Shown: piece after piece, positions 32,110-40,516 of the stretch
How positions within the stretch are numbered: the first letter of the stretch is position 1
How the letters are laid out: the number at the start of each line of letters is the position of its first letter
NCBI GenBank assembly: GCA_902774905.1
Contig: CACYKF010000007.1
Coordinates: 1-42,572 of the forward strand
Source: an uncultured bacterium
GTDB lineage: Bacteria; Cyanobacteriota; Vampirovibrionia; Gastranaerophilales; Gastranaerophilaceae
DNA length: 42,572 nt
Direction of reading: 5' to 3'
Program-made: the position numbers and the translations under genes
The notes under the pieces: generated by a model
Told to the model about the DNA's origin: nothing
What the model saw: the letters and a program-made list of their open reading frames with translations, nothing else
Databases searched by the model: none

Positions 32110-33531
32110 ATGAAAACTATATTTGAAAAAAGTAACAACGCAGACGGCATAAATTTTGTTAATGAAACAAAAAAAATTGACTTTCTGCCTGCTGAACTGT
32201 TAAGAAGCGAAAATGTTAATCTGCCTCAACTATCTGAACTTGATGTAATGCGTCATTATAAAGAATTATCGGATATGAATTTTTGTATTGAAAAAGGTTT
32301 TTACCCGCTTGGTTCATGCACGATGAAGTATAATCCGAAAGTAAATGAATTTTTGTCATCTCTTGATGGTTTTGATATTCACCCTGATGCTAATGATGAT
32401 TTTGCGCAAGGTTCATTAAAACTTATGTATAACCTTGGAAATGCTCTAAAAGAAGTTACAGGTATGGATGCACTCACTCTTCAGCCATCAGCGGGCGCTC
32501 ATGGCGAACTTACGGGAATGATGATTGTAAAAAAATATTTTGATACAATCGGAGAAACAAGAACAAAAGTAATTATTCCTGACAGTGCGCATGGTACAAA
32601 CCCTGCAAGTGCTAAAATGGCAGGATTTGACATTGTTGAAATAAAGTCAAATGATAAAGGTCAGGTTGATATTGATGCGCTGAAATCTGTTTTAGATAAA
32701 GATGTTGCTGCTATTATGATGACTAATCCAAATACTCTGGGCATATTTGAGGAAAATGTTAAAGAAATTTCTGACATAATGCATGCTAACGGTTCTTTAC
32801 TTTACTATGACGGTGCTAATTTCAATGCAATTATGGGTTATACAAACCCAAAACTTATGGGATTTGATGTTGTTCATCTTAATTTACACAAAACATTTTC
32901 TACTCCACACGGCGGTGGAGGTCCAGGGGCAGGTGTTGTCGCTGTTGTAAGTAAATTAAAGGATTATTTGCCAAAACCTGTCATTGATTTTGACGGTAAA
33001 AAGTATTTCAGAAATTATAATATAAAACATTCAATTGGCAGTGTAAAAGATTATTGCGGTAATTTCGGAGTTTTGGTAAGAGCGTATGCTTATATACTTA
33101 TGATGGGCAAAAACTTGAAAAATGCTACCGAAAATGCTGTTCTAAACGCTAACTACCTTAAAGAAAAATTAAAAAAATACTATAATTTGCCTTATGATGA
33201 ACCTTGTATGCATGAATTTGTTATTACAGGAGAAAAACAAAAGGAAGAAAATGGAGTTTCTACCCTGCATATTGCAAAAGCATTAATGGATGGTAATACA
33301 CATCCTCCTACGGTTTACTTCCCGTTAATTGTTCATGAGGCTATTATGATAGAACCTACCGAATCTGAAAATAAAGAGGTTCTTGATGAATTTGTAAATA
33401 CAATGATTGAGATTGCAAATGAATGTAAAATCAATCCACAAAAAGTTCTTGATGCTCCGCATACAACACCGGTCAAAAAAATTGACGAAGTAACTGCCGC
33501 ACGGCATCCGGACTTGAATTTTAAAGGATAA
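32110..33531 (+). CDS. gcvPB: Glycine dehydrogenase (decarboxylating) subunit 2
   Basis: This is the PLP-bearing half of the P-protein of the glycine cleavage system, which decarboxylates glycine and passes aminomethyl to the lipoyl H-protein. At 473 aa it is the split-type subunit. Motifs are GFYPLGSCTMKYNP, LQPSAGAHGELTG and HLNLHKTFSTPHGGGGPG, with the lysine as probable PLP Schiff base. AAGGA lies in the end of the upstream sigma gene. Subunit 1 (gcvPA), gcvT and gcvH are not in the window, although they commonly sit next to it. Confidence 0.96.
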   Translation: MKTIFEKSNNADGINFVNETKKIDFLPAELLRSENVNLPQLSELDVMRHYKELSDMNFCIEKGFYPLGSCTMKYNPKVNEFLSSLDGFDIHPDANDDFAQGSLKLMYNLGNALKEVTGMDALTLQPSAGAHGELTGMMIVKKYFDTIGETRTKVIIPDSAHGTNPASAKMAGFDIVEIKSNDKGQVDIDALKSVLDKDVAAIMMTNPNTLGIFEENVKEISDIMHANGSLLYYDGANFNAIMGYTNPKLMGFDVVHLNLHKTFSTPHGGGGPGAGVVAVVSKLKDYLPKPVIDFDGKKYFRNYNIKHSIGSVKDYCGNFGVLVRAYAYILMMGKNLKNATENAVLNANYLKEKLKKYYNLPYDEPCMHEFVITGEKQKEENGVSTLHIAKALMDGNTHPPTVYFPLIVHEAIMIEPTESENKEVLDEFVNTMIEIANECKINPQKVLDAPHTTPVKKIDEVTAARHPDLNFKG

Positions 33532-33533
33532 AT

Positions 33534-34682
33534 ATGTCAGATAATAATAAAAAAAATAAGAAAAAAGTATCATTTCCTCATATGGGAACTGTTAGTTATG
33601 CGTGGTCAGCAGCGTTAAGAATTATCGGCTGCGAGCCGTATGTTGAACCTTATACAAGTAAGAGAACTTTGTCTTTAGGAACAAAACATTCTCCGGAAGC
33701 AATTTGTATTCCTTATAAACTTATTTTGGGAAATTTTATTGAAGCTATCGAAGGCGGTGCAGATTATGTATCAATGATTACATCTCCGGGATGTTGTCGT
33801 TTGGGTGAATACGGCAAATGTATTTCTAATGCACTTAAAGACTTAGGTTATGAAGCGAAATATGTTGAAATGCAACTCTATGATGGCATAAAAGGAATGT
33901 ATAACTATTTAAAAACTGTCAGCGGAACAAATAACATGTTTTTGTTTACCAGAGCGATTTTGATTGCAATGATTAAAACATTTATGCTTGACAGTCTTGA
34001 AACAAAACTTTCATACTGCAGAGCAAGAGAAATTCATTTTGGGGATGCCGAAAAACATTACAAAAATGCTCTTAAAATTATTGACGAAAATGATACAATT
34101 GCAGGCTTAAATAAGGCAAGAAAACTTATCAATGAAGAAATGAAAAAAGTTGAAATTAATCCTAAAAAAGATGTGTTATATGTGGATATAACCGGAGAAA
34201 TTTATATTGTCAATGATGAGTTTTCAAACCAAAATATAGAAAGAGAATTAGGCAGAATGGGTGTTCAGGTCAGAAGAAGTCTGACTTTGACAAGTTTTTT
34301 AAAGGACGCAATAATTCCTAAAATTTTAAGAAAAGGGGAAACTCACTTACAAAGGGCTTTTCGTCTTGCAAAACCATATCTTATGAGAGATATTGGCGGA
34401 GATTCATTGGAATGTGTTTCTGATGTTGTTTATGCACAAGAGCGAGGTGCTGATGGAATTATTCACCTTAGTCCTTTCACTTGTATGCCTGAAATTATGT
34501 CACAAAATATTTTTCCAGCAATGCGAGAAGATTGTGATATCCCAATTTTGGCACTTATTATGGACGAACAAACAGGAAAAGCCGGATATGTTACAAGAAT
34601 TGAGGCTTTTGTTGATTTAATGCGCAGAAGAAAGAGAAAACTTCAATCAATTGCTACAGAACAAAAACAGACTGTTTCTTAA
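33534..34682 (+). CDS. Acyl-CoA dehydratase activase-related (DUF2229-like) protein
   Basis: This 382-aa protein resembles the CoA-substrate-specific enzyme activase-associated family (2-hydroxyacyl-CoA dehydratase-like subunits, DUF2229/COG3581 type). It starts KVSFPHMGTVSYAWSAALRI and contains HSPEAICIPYKLILGNFIEA, the cysteine cluster ITSPGCCRLGEYGKC and the late IHLSPFTCMPEIM, plausible iron-sulfur ligands. In other genomes a partner ATPase activase is adjacent; here it follows gcvPB by 2 nt and no partner is seen. Enzymatic role unknown. AAAGGA precedes the ATG. Confidence 0.75.
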   Translation: MSDNNKKNKKKVSFPHMGTVSYAWSAALRIIGCEPYVEPYTSKRTLSLGTKHSPEAICIPYKLILGNFIEAIEGGADYVSMITSPGCCRLGEYGKCISNALKDLGYEAKYVEMQLYDGIKGMYNYLKTVSGTNNMFLFTRAILIAMIKTFMLDSLETKLSYCRAREIHFGDAEKHYKNALKIIDENDTIAGLNKARKLINEEMKKVEINPKKDVLYVDITGEIYIVNDEFSNQNIERELGRMGVQVRRSLTLTSFLKDAIIPKILRKGETHLQRAFRLAKPYLMRDIGGDSLECVSDVVYAQERGADGIIHLSPFTCMPEIMSQNIFPAMREDCDIPILALIMDEQTGKAGYVTRIEAFVDLMRRRKRKLQSIATEQKQTVS

Positions 34683-34700
34683 AATTAGGAGTTAATTATT

Positions 34701-35438
34701 ATGTTTAAATTTCTAATTGAAAATTTTAAACGAACAAATGATTGCATAATCCTTGCTACGCCTATGGTTTTGTTTTTTATTGCACTTCAGTGGTATATCG
34801 AATCAAATCAATACAGTCTGTCATCAATTTCAAGTTATGTGTTTTTCTACATTACGCTATGGGTATTTATAAGCGGATGTTTTGCCGGATGGTTTTATAT
34901 GGTTAAGAAGACACTTCAGTTTTCAAAAAAGACTTTTTTATTTGATACGGACAGGCTTACTGCGTTATCAAAATTGTTTTCTTGTCTTATAAAAGGTATC
35001 GGGAAATTCTTTTTGCCAATTTTGGTAGTTGTAGCAAGTTGTTTTGCATTTAATATTATTAAAATGATTTTATTATTCTTTGCTTATACCGACAAATTAA
35101 AAGATCAATATTATTTAATTTCTGTCATTAGTATTTTTGTTGTGTATGTTATTGGTTACTTTTTCATATTTTGGATACCTGAAATTGTCTATACATACAA
35201 AAATCCTTTTATTTCTCTTTTAAAAGCAGTAAAAAAAGCGTTTATAATTTTTCCTAAAATGGTTATTCCTTATATTTTTATCTGTAGTATTATGTCAATA
35301 ATCGATTTCTTACTGGTGAATAGTCAGACATATCCTTTTTTATATTTCTTTTTACTTTTAAGCGCATATTATTTCGTATTGTATTCGGTATTATTGGTAT
35401 TTGGCTACTATGAAAAGAATTTTGTCGAAGAAAATTAA
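34701..35438 (+). CDS. Polytopic membrane protein of unknown function
   Basis: This 245-aa protein has about six hydrophobic segments, for example ILATPMVLFFIALQWYI (near 17-33), YVFFYITLWVFISGCFAGWF (near 46-65), FFLPILVVVASCFAFNIIKM (near 103-122) and a final FLYFFLLLSAYYFVLYSVLL. Basic loops lie between. No family or catalytic motif recognised. AGGAG precedes the ATG. Its end overlaps the start of miaA by 29 nt, so it is part of the gcvPB operon run. Confidence 0.75.
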   Translation: MFKFLIENFKRTNDCIILATPMVLFFIALQWYIESNQYSLSSISSYVFFYITLWVFISGCFAGWFYMVKKTLQFSKKTFLFDTDRLTALSKLFSCLIKGIGKFFLPILVVVASCFAFNIIKMILLFFAYTDKLKDQYYLISVISIFVVYVIGYFFIFWIPEIVYTYKNPFISLLKAVKKAFIIFPKMVIPYIFICSIMSIIDFLLVNSQTYPFLYFFLLLSAYYFVLYSVLLVFGYYEKNFVEEN

Positions 35439-36294
35439 AGTAATTGCTGTTGTTGGTCCGACTGCAAGCGGTAAAAGTGCTTATGGTATAGAACTTGCAA
35501 AAGAGGTTAATGGAGAAATTATATCAGCAGATTCAAGAATTGTATATAAAGGCTTTGATATTGGGGCAGCAAAACCTACAAAAGATGAAATGCAGGGTAT
35601 TCCTCACTATTTAATTGATATAGTTGAGCCAACATTTGACTACTCAGCAGGCTTATACAAAAAACAAGCCACAGGCATTATAAATGACATTTCAAGCAGG
35701 GGTAAAATACCGATTATAGTCGGCGGAACAGGATTATACACAGATATATTGCTAAAAGGCTTTGATTTACCTGATATAACACCGGATAAAGAGTTAAGAA
35801 AAAATTTAGAGAAATTTTCAGCAGAAGAACTTTATGCAAAACTTAAAGAAATAGACTTAAAAGGCGCTGAAAGTATTGATTCTAATGATAAAAAGAAAAT
35901 TATTCGTGCATTGGAGATTATACATTTAACTGGTAAAACTCTTGAACAGGCAAGAGGTAAATCTCAAAGTGAATATGAAATTGAATGGATAGGTAAAAAT
36001 TTCGAGCGAGATGCCTTGTACCTGCGAATAAATAATAGAGTTGATAAAATGCTTGAAATGGGACTTATTGAGGAAACAAAAGGTCTGCTAAGTAAGTATG
36101 GCAGAGCATATAATATAATAAATACGATTGGATATAAAGAAATAACTGCATATCTTGATGGCACGCTTTCTCTTGATGAAAGTATAGAACTTTTGAAAAA
36201 AAATACAAGAAACTATGCAAAACGCCAACTAACATGGTTTAGAAAAAATCCGGAAATAAAATGGGATGTTTACCCCGAAAAACTAAAAAAATAG
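35410..36294 (+). CDS. miaA: tRNA dimethylallyltransferase
   Basis: This enzyme prenylates A37 of tRNAs reading UNN codons. The product is 294 aa from ATG 35410; a TTG three codons earlier is the only competitor. Motifs are the P-loop VVGPTASGKSAYG (14-26), IISADSRIVYKGFDIGAAKP (38-57), PIIVGGTGLYTDILLKGF and the C-terminal KKNTRNYAKRQLTWFRK. The start lies inside the preceding membrane-protein gene without a clear ribosome-binding site, suggesting coupling. Its stop abuts the convergent YhcH stop with no gap. Confidence 0.97.
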   Translation: MKRILSKKIKVIAVVGPTASGKSAYGIELAKEVNGEIISADSRIVYKGFDIGAAKPTKDEMQGIPHYLIDIVEPTFDYSAGLYKKQATGIINDISSRGKIPIIVGGTGLYTDILLKGFDLPDITPDKELRKNLEKFSAEELYAKLKEIDLKGAESIDSNDKKKIIRALEIIHLTGKTLEQARGKSQSEYEIEWIGKNFERDALYLRINNRVDKMLEMGLIEETKGLLSKYGRAYNIINTIGYKEITAYLDGTLSLDESIELLKKNTRNYAKRQLTWFRKNPEIKWDVYPEKLKK

Positions 36295-36738
36295 TTAAAC
36301 TTTAATTTTTACTACGACTTTTTTCACTTCTGACGGAAATTCATCACAAATTTGGGGCGCATGTGCCTCATGCGGAAATAATATAACAAAATTTGAACTA
36401 TCTAATTTTACACGCGGATAGTCATTAACCGGCTGAGAATAAAAAGCAATATCTTTTTCTTCATTGTAAGGTATTTTTACTGTTAAAATTGATTTATCAG
36501 TATAAGATATAAATTCATTTCCTTTTAATAAAATTTGAATATCGATATATTTATTATGTGCTTCAAATTGTGCATCAGTTGTGGTTTTTGTTATGTACGA
36601 TTCTATATTCACATAAATATCATCAGATAAATCTACACGCCCCAATTCTATGTCACTTGTAAGATTTTTAATAAAATCCTTTGCAATATTTGGGATGTCA
36701 GAATATATATCAATATTTTCAAGTTTATCTGTAATCAT
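36295..36738 (-). CDS. YhcH/YjgK/YiaL (DUF386) family protein
   Basis: This 147-aa cupin-like protein contains EAHNKYIDIQILLKGNEFIS and FVILFPHEAHAPQIC, the conserved metal-binding histidine and glutamate elements. The family is linked to sugar anomerisation, such as sialic acid (NanQ) and beta-galactosidase-associated proteins. It starts 10 nt after the prepilin gene on the minus strand; no sialic acid genes are nearby, so its substrate is open. The ribosome-binding site is weak (GTGAG). Confidence 0.88.
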   Translation of the reverse strand: MITDKLENIDIYSDIPNIAKDFIKNLTSDIELGRVDLSDDIYVNIESYITKTTTDAQFEAHNKYIDIQILLKGNEFISYTDKSILTVKIPYNEEKDIAFYSQPVNDYPRVKLDSSNFVILFPHEAHAPQICDEFPSEVKKVVVKIKV

Positions 36739-36748
36739 ACAAATCTCA

Positions 36749-38902
36749 CTATAAGAATTTAACCTTATTTTTAAGTTTTACAAAACATCTGTGATTATAA
36801 CACGGGTTACTATTTGAATATATAAAATTATCAATAGGTGTATGGCTGTCTCGGAATTTTGACCCGAGGTTTTGACAGTATGGAGTATAAGCACTTATTT
36901 CAATGGATAAGCATAATGCTCTTGCATAAGGAATAGAAGGATAAACATTTATTTTCTGTCGTTTACCGTCAATAACATCATAGTAAAATACATCCGCACT
37001 TAAAGCCGAACTATTTCCTCCCTGAAAGAGTGATGAACTATCCTTAGTATTGTCTGCATTGGCTTTAGCCGCATTAAGCGGATACGCAGGATATACATGA
37101 CCGTTTGAACTTACATAAAACGGAAATACATCCTTCCATAAAGTTCCGCCTCCACCCATTTCATCATTATCTTTTGTCCCATTAATATCAATAAATACTG
37201 TAAAGCCATTAATTGCGTATGTTCTTGAATCTTTTAGGTAATCTTTTCCTTCATATTGAGTGATTAAATCAGAAAAATCAGCCGTTGAACAGCAATTTCT
37301 TGAGTCTTTAAGTTTTTGTGAACCGTTACCGGCATCCACCGAAAAACATTTTTCATCATTCTTACAATAATAGTCTGTTCCGTTTGTGCATGATGTTTCG
37401 ACAGTATCTGCATTATATTTACATATATTAACTTTGGGCGCATAATCATCAGGGTTATATGATAAGCCTGCAATTGAAGCAGATTTATCCGATAATATCC
37501 ACATTCTTAATCCGTTTGCAAAAATTATATTCGGTTCAACATTGTTAAATGCACCAACAACCGCCTTTGATGACAGATAAGGTGTATTACTTTTTGTTAT
37601 AGCCTTATATAAATCCTCATAATAAGCCACTCCGGCATCATCTTTGAATTTATCACAATTATGCGTTGATACATTCCAATTATACGAAACTAATTCGCAG
37701 AATCTTTTTGCACTGACAATTGGAGAATTACTTATACAAACATTATCAACAAGATGCGAACCGGCAGGGCATGTGTTACCAGAAATATTACATACTGTTG
37801 GAGAATCTGCATTATTAGGTGTATAGCCTTCTGAACAAACACATTTTGCAAGTGCCGAACTATAATGTGAATTTTGAGGGCAGCATGTTCTTGTTTTTTC
37901 ATTAAACGCTCCATAACTGCAATTCAGACATGGGACAGCCGCAGATGCATAATACGGGAATTTACCTGTTTGCGGGGTAGGGCAACAAACATTACTGTTA
38001 TTTATTGCCCTAACCGGAGCGGATGCACTACACTCGCAGAAAAAAGCAGTACTTGCTGCATTATTATCCATATTTGTAAAGCCATACTTATTACAATTTA
38101 TAGAGTTATTAACAGTTTCATCACTACCAACTCCCAGTGATGGCTGAGTATATTCAAGATCAGGATCATTGACACTTATTATACATTCTCCATAAGAGGC
38201 AATATTAGAAGTTTGAGTTAAAAGTACTTCCTTATAACAGTTTTTTTTGTCTGAGTTACAATTATATGCCCCCGTACAATTTTGAGCAAGCCACTTACAA
38301 TAATCAAGTGCATTATAATTTGTCGTGGTAAGCATGGATTTTACATTTGCAAGCGACATATTAGAGCACATAAATCTTTTTTTTATAAAATCATCAGTTC
38401 TGAATAAATTTTTACAAAGTGCTTCATTTTGAACTGTCTGAATTTCGATAGCAGACCAGGTATTACCGGCATAGACATCATAATCTTTTACAACATGAGG
38501 ATTTCCAAGACAAACTCTTACATAATCATACTCATAACTTGGGAATGATACAATTTCTGAAGTTTGTATAGCAGCATGTGCCTTGGGCATAAGAAACTTA
38601 GATAAACCACTTTCAGAATTTGTAATATAATTTTTTGATTTTAATGGGGTATAAAGATTCAATGCACCTGTATTTTCTTCATCAAGAATAATTGCACCCT
38701 CAGGGTCTCCGAAAGCAACAATTTGAGAAGCCATTTTTTCAACTGTTTTAAATGCCATATAATAGGCAAATTCATCAGTTTTCTTAGTCTGATTTACAAC
38801 AATAGGAATACACAACATTACTAAAATACTCACAATTAAAAGGCTTATGCCAATTTCCATAAGAGTAAAAGCGTTTTTAAGTTTTTTAGTCATATCCCTC
38901 AT
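36749..38902 (-). CDS. Large cysteine-rich prepilin-like protein
   Basis: This 717-aa protein has a type IV prepilin-type N-terminus. A short basic leader MRDMTKKLKNA is followed by FTLMEIGISLLIVSILVML, with Glu at +5 of the mature chain. Ala, not Gly, precedes the cleavage site. The extracellular part is very long and has more than 30 cysteines, clustered in the middle (about 265-415) in EGF-like spacing such as CCPTPQ, CLNCSYGAFNEKTRTCCPQN and CVCSEGYTPNN, suggesting many disulfides. The ATG at 38902 follows GGGGG. The prepilin peptidase of this window could process it. It may be a minor pilin, pseudopilin or adhesin. Confidence 0.85.
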   Translation of the reverse strand: MRDMTKKLKNAFTLMEIGISLLIVSILVMLCIPIVVNQTKKTDEFAYYMAFKTVEKMASQIVAFGDPEGAIILDEENTGALNLYTPLKSKNYITNSESGLSKFLMPKAHAAIQTSEIVSFPSYEYDYVRVCLGNPHVVKDYDVYAGNTWSAIEIQTVQNEALCKNLFRTDDFIKKRFMCSNMSLANVKSMLTTTNYNALDYCKWLAQNCTGAYNCNSDKKNCYKEVLLTQTSNIASYGECIISVNDPDLEYTQPSLGVGSDETVNNSINCNKYGFTNMDNNAASTAFFCECSASAPVRAINNSNVCCPTPQTGKFPYYASAAVPCLNCSYGAFNEKTRTCCPQNSHYSSALAKCVCSEGYTPNNADSPTVCNISGNTCPAGSHLVDNVCISNSPIVSAKRFCELVSYNWNVSTHNCDKFKDDAGVAYYEDLYKAITKSNTPYLSSKAVVGAFNNVEPNIIFANGLRMWILSDKSASIAGLSYNPDDYAPKVNICKYNADTVETSCTNGTDYYCKNDEKCFSVDAGNGSQKLKDSRNCCSTADFSDLITQYEGKDYLKDSRTYAINGFTVFIDINGTKDNDEMGGGGTLWKDVFPFYVSSNGHVYPAYPLNAAKANADNTKDSSSLFQGGNSSALSADVFYYDVIDGKRQKINVYPSIPYARALCLSIEISAYTPYCQNLGSKFRDSHTPIDNFIYSNSNPCYNHRCFVKLKNKVKFL

Positions 38903-38924
38903 TAATTACCCCCAAAAAGTATAA

Positions 38925-39749
38925 TTATTTAAGTTCTTCTATTGCTTTAAGATAATCCGGTTCTTTTGGAGCAGTACCGTGCCAACCCGGGTTATTTTCC
39001 ATAAAACTTACACCTTTGCCTTTTATTGTATTCGCAACTATTACAGAAGGTTTATCAGACTTTTTGGCATTTTCTATCGCTTCGTATATTTGCTCAATGT
39101 TGTGCCCGTCAATTTCTGTAACATTCCAGCCAAAAGATGTTAATTTTGCGGATATATCGCCAAGTGCCATAACATTTTCAGTGTTGCCATCAATTTGGAG
39201 CATATTACGGTCAATAATTGCCACAAGATTATTAAGATTTCTGTGTGAACCTTGCATAAATGCTTCCCATACATTGCCTTCTTGTATTTCTCCATCACCA
39301 AGTAAAACAAATACATTTGCTGGATTTTTATCAAGTTTTAATGACATTGCAATTCCACAAGCAAATGACAAACCTTGTCCCAATGAACCTGTAGGGATTT
39401 CTATTCCCGGCAGAATTGTTGTCGGATGTCCCTGCAGTCTTGTGCCTAACTTGCGGAAAGTTTTTAACTCTTCTTTATTTATATATCCTATTTGAGACAT
39501 TACAGAATACAATAAAGGTGATATATGACCTTTAGAAAGCACAAATCTGTCTCTCTTTTCATAATCAGGAGATTCTTTCCAATCCAATACATTGTTCATA
39601 CATTTGTGGAATAACACAGTCAGTATTTCACATGAGGAAAGCGAACCTCCAATATGACCGGACTGAGCGGAATATACCATCTCAATAATATTGCGCCTGC
39701 TTTCTTTACAATAATTTTTTATTTCATTTATTTCTGATTCGGATAACAT
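38925..39749 (-). CDS. Transketolase, N-terminal (TPP-binding) subunit
   Basis: This 274-aa protein corresponds to the pyrimidine/diphosphate half of transketolase in split-gene organisms. It has SGHIGGSLSSCEILTVLF (30-47), LSKGHISPLLYSVM and the ThDP/Mg motif GDGEIQEGNVWEAF (151-164). The matching C-terminal subunit is normally directly downstream, but here the next gene is the large prepilin, so it must be encoded elsewhere. It starts 2 nt after the end of the WecG-type gene, with AGGTAG upstream. With rpiB it would serve the non-oxidative pentose phosphate pathway; synthases of the DXS type are excluded by length. Confidence 0.92.
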   Translation of the reverse strand: MLSESEINEIKNYCKESRRNIIEMVYSAQSGHIGGSLSSCEILTVLFHKCMNNVLDWKESPDYEKRDRFVLSKGHISPLLYSVMSQIGYINKEELKTFRKLGTRLQGHPTTILPGIEIPTGSLGQGLSFACGIAMSLKLDKNPANVFVLLGDGEIQEGNVWEAFMQGSHRNLNNLVAIIDRNMLQIDGNTENVMALGDISAKLTSFGWNVTEIDGHNIEQIYEAIENAKKSDKPSVIVANTIKGKGVSFMENNPGWHGTAPKEPDYLKAIEELK

Positions 39750-39751
39750 AA

Positions 39752-40468
39752 TTATCTACCTATCATCCTTTCTTTTACGACTTTTAACATAAATATCGGT
39801 AATGTAGGAATAATTCTTTTAATTCTTTCCGGCTGCGATATAGTTCGATACAGCCACTCAATACCGAGTTTTTGAAACAATTTCGGGGCTCTTTTTACCA
39901 TTCCTGCCCAAACATCAAAACTTCCGCCAAGACCTATCATAACAGCATCAGGTAATACCGATTTTAATTCACTTATAAAAAATTCCTGTTTAGGAGAACC
40001 CAATGCAACAAGCACAAAATCAGGTCGCTTTTCTTGTAGTTCTTTCATAATATCAGTTGAATCAGAAAAATAACCGTCATGCTGATATACGATATTAAGA
40101 TTAGGTAACTCAGATTTTATATTTCTTACAGCATTTTCAATAACTTCAGGCTTTGCACCGACAAAAGCAACCGATTTATTAAGATTATTAGCACGAATCA
40201 AAAGAGCCTTGCCAAAATCAATACCGGGAATTCTCTTTACATTTTTGCCTAAAATCTTTAGTCCCAACTGAATACCTATTCCGTCAGGTACAACCATTTC
40301 CGCACAATTTATAATAGATTTGAATCGACAGTCTTTATTTGCACATTCAATCATTTCGGGATTTATGGTTATAACCTGTCCATGATTATCTACAATATAA
40401 TCAACTGCGTCTTCAAACGAAAAAGTATCGACTCCATATCCCAAAATATCAACCGTATTTCTATCCAT
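39752..40468 (-). CDS. WecG/TagA/CpsF-family glycosyltransferase
   Basis: This enzyme probably transfers N-acetylmannosamine(uronate) or a similar sugar to a lipid-linked acceptor for surface polysaccharide. From the ATG at 40468 it is 238 aa. Family motifs are VITINPEMIECA, VVPDGIGIQLGLKILG (with the Asp in PDGIG), VGAKPEVIENAVRNI, the LVALGSPKQEFFI signature and the basic GIEWLYRTISQPERIKRI. An in-frame ATG at 40486 lies upstream of the -10 box and would be outside the transcript; the 40468 start is 6 nt after TATAAT, so the mRNA is probably leaderless. It heads the operon with transketolase, prepilin and YhcH. Confidence 0.93.
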   Translation of the reverse strand: MDRNTVDILGYGVDTFSFEDAVDYIVDNHGQVITINPEMIECANKDCRFKSIINCAEMVVPDGIGIQLGLKILGKNVKRIPGIDFGKALLIRANNLNKSVAFVGAKPEVIENAVRNIKSELPNLNIVYQHDGYFSDSTDIMKELQEKRPDFVLVALGSPKQEFFISELKSVLPDAVMIGLGGSFDVWAGMVKRAPKLFQKLGIEWLYRTISQPERIKRIIPTLPIFMLKVVKERMIGR

Positions 40469-40474
40469 ATAGAT

Positions 40475-40483
40475 ATTATACCA
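40475..40483 (-). promoter_or_regulatory. Extended -10 promoter of the WecG-type operon
   Basis: TGGTATAAT on the minus strand ends 6 nt before the chosen ATG. Its -35 region overlaps the -10 box of the divergent gene. Confidence 0.6.
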
Positions 40484-40498
40484 CATCAGAGATAATTA

Positions 40499-40507
40499 TG
40501 CTATAAT
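40499..40507 (+). promoter_or_regulatory. Extended -10 promoter of the secreted-protein gene
   Basis: TGCTATAAT (TGn plus perfect TATAAT) ends 9 nt before the ATG at 40517. No Shine-Dalgarno sequence lies between, so the mRNA is probably nearly leaderless. Confidence 0.55.
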
Positions 40508-40516
40508 TTTAATGTA

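Noticed and set aside
37480-37520. Single DnaA-box-like ATATCCACA
   Set aside because: One mismatched copy inside the prepilin coding sequence; chance is enough.
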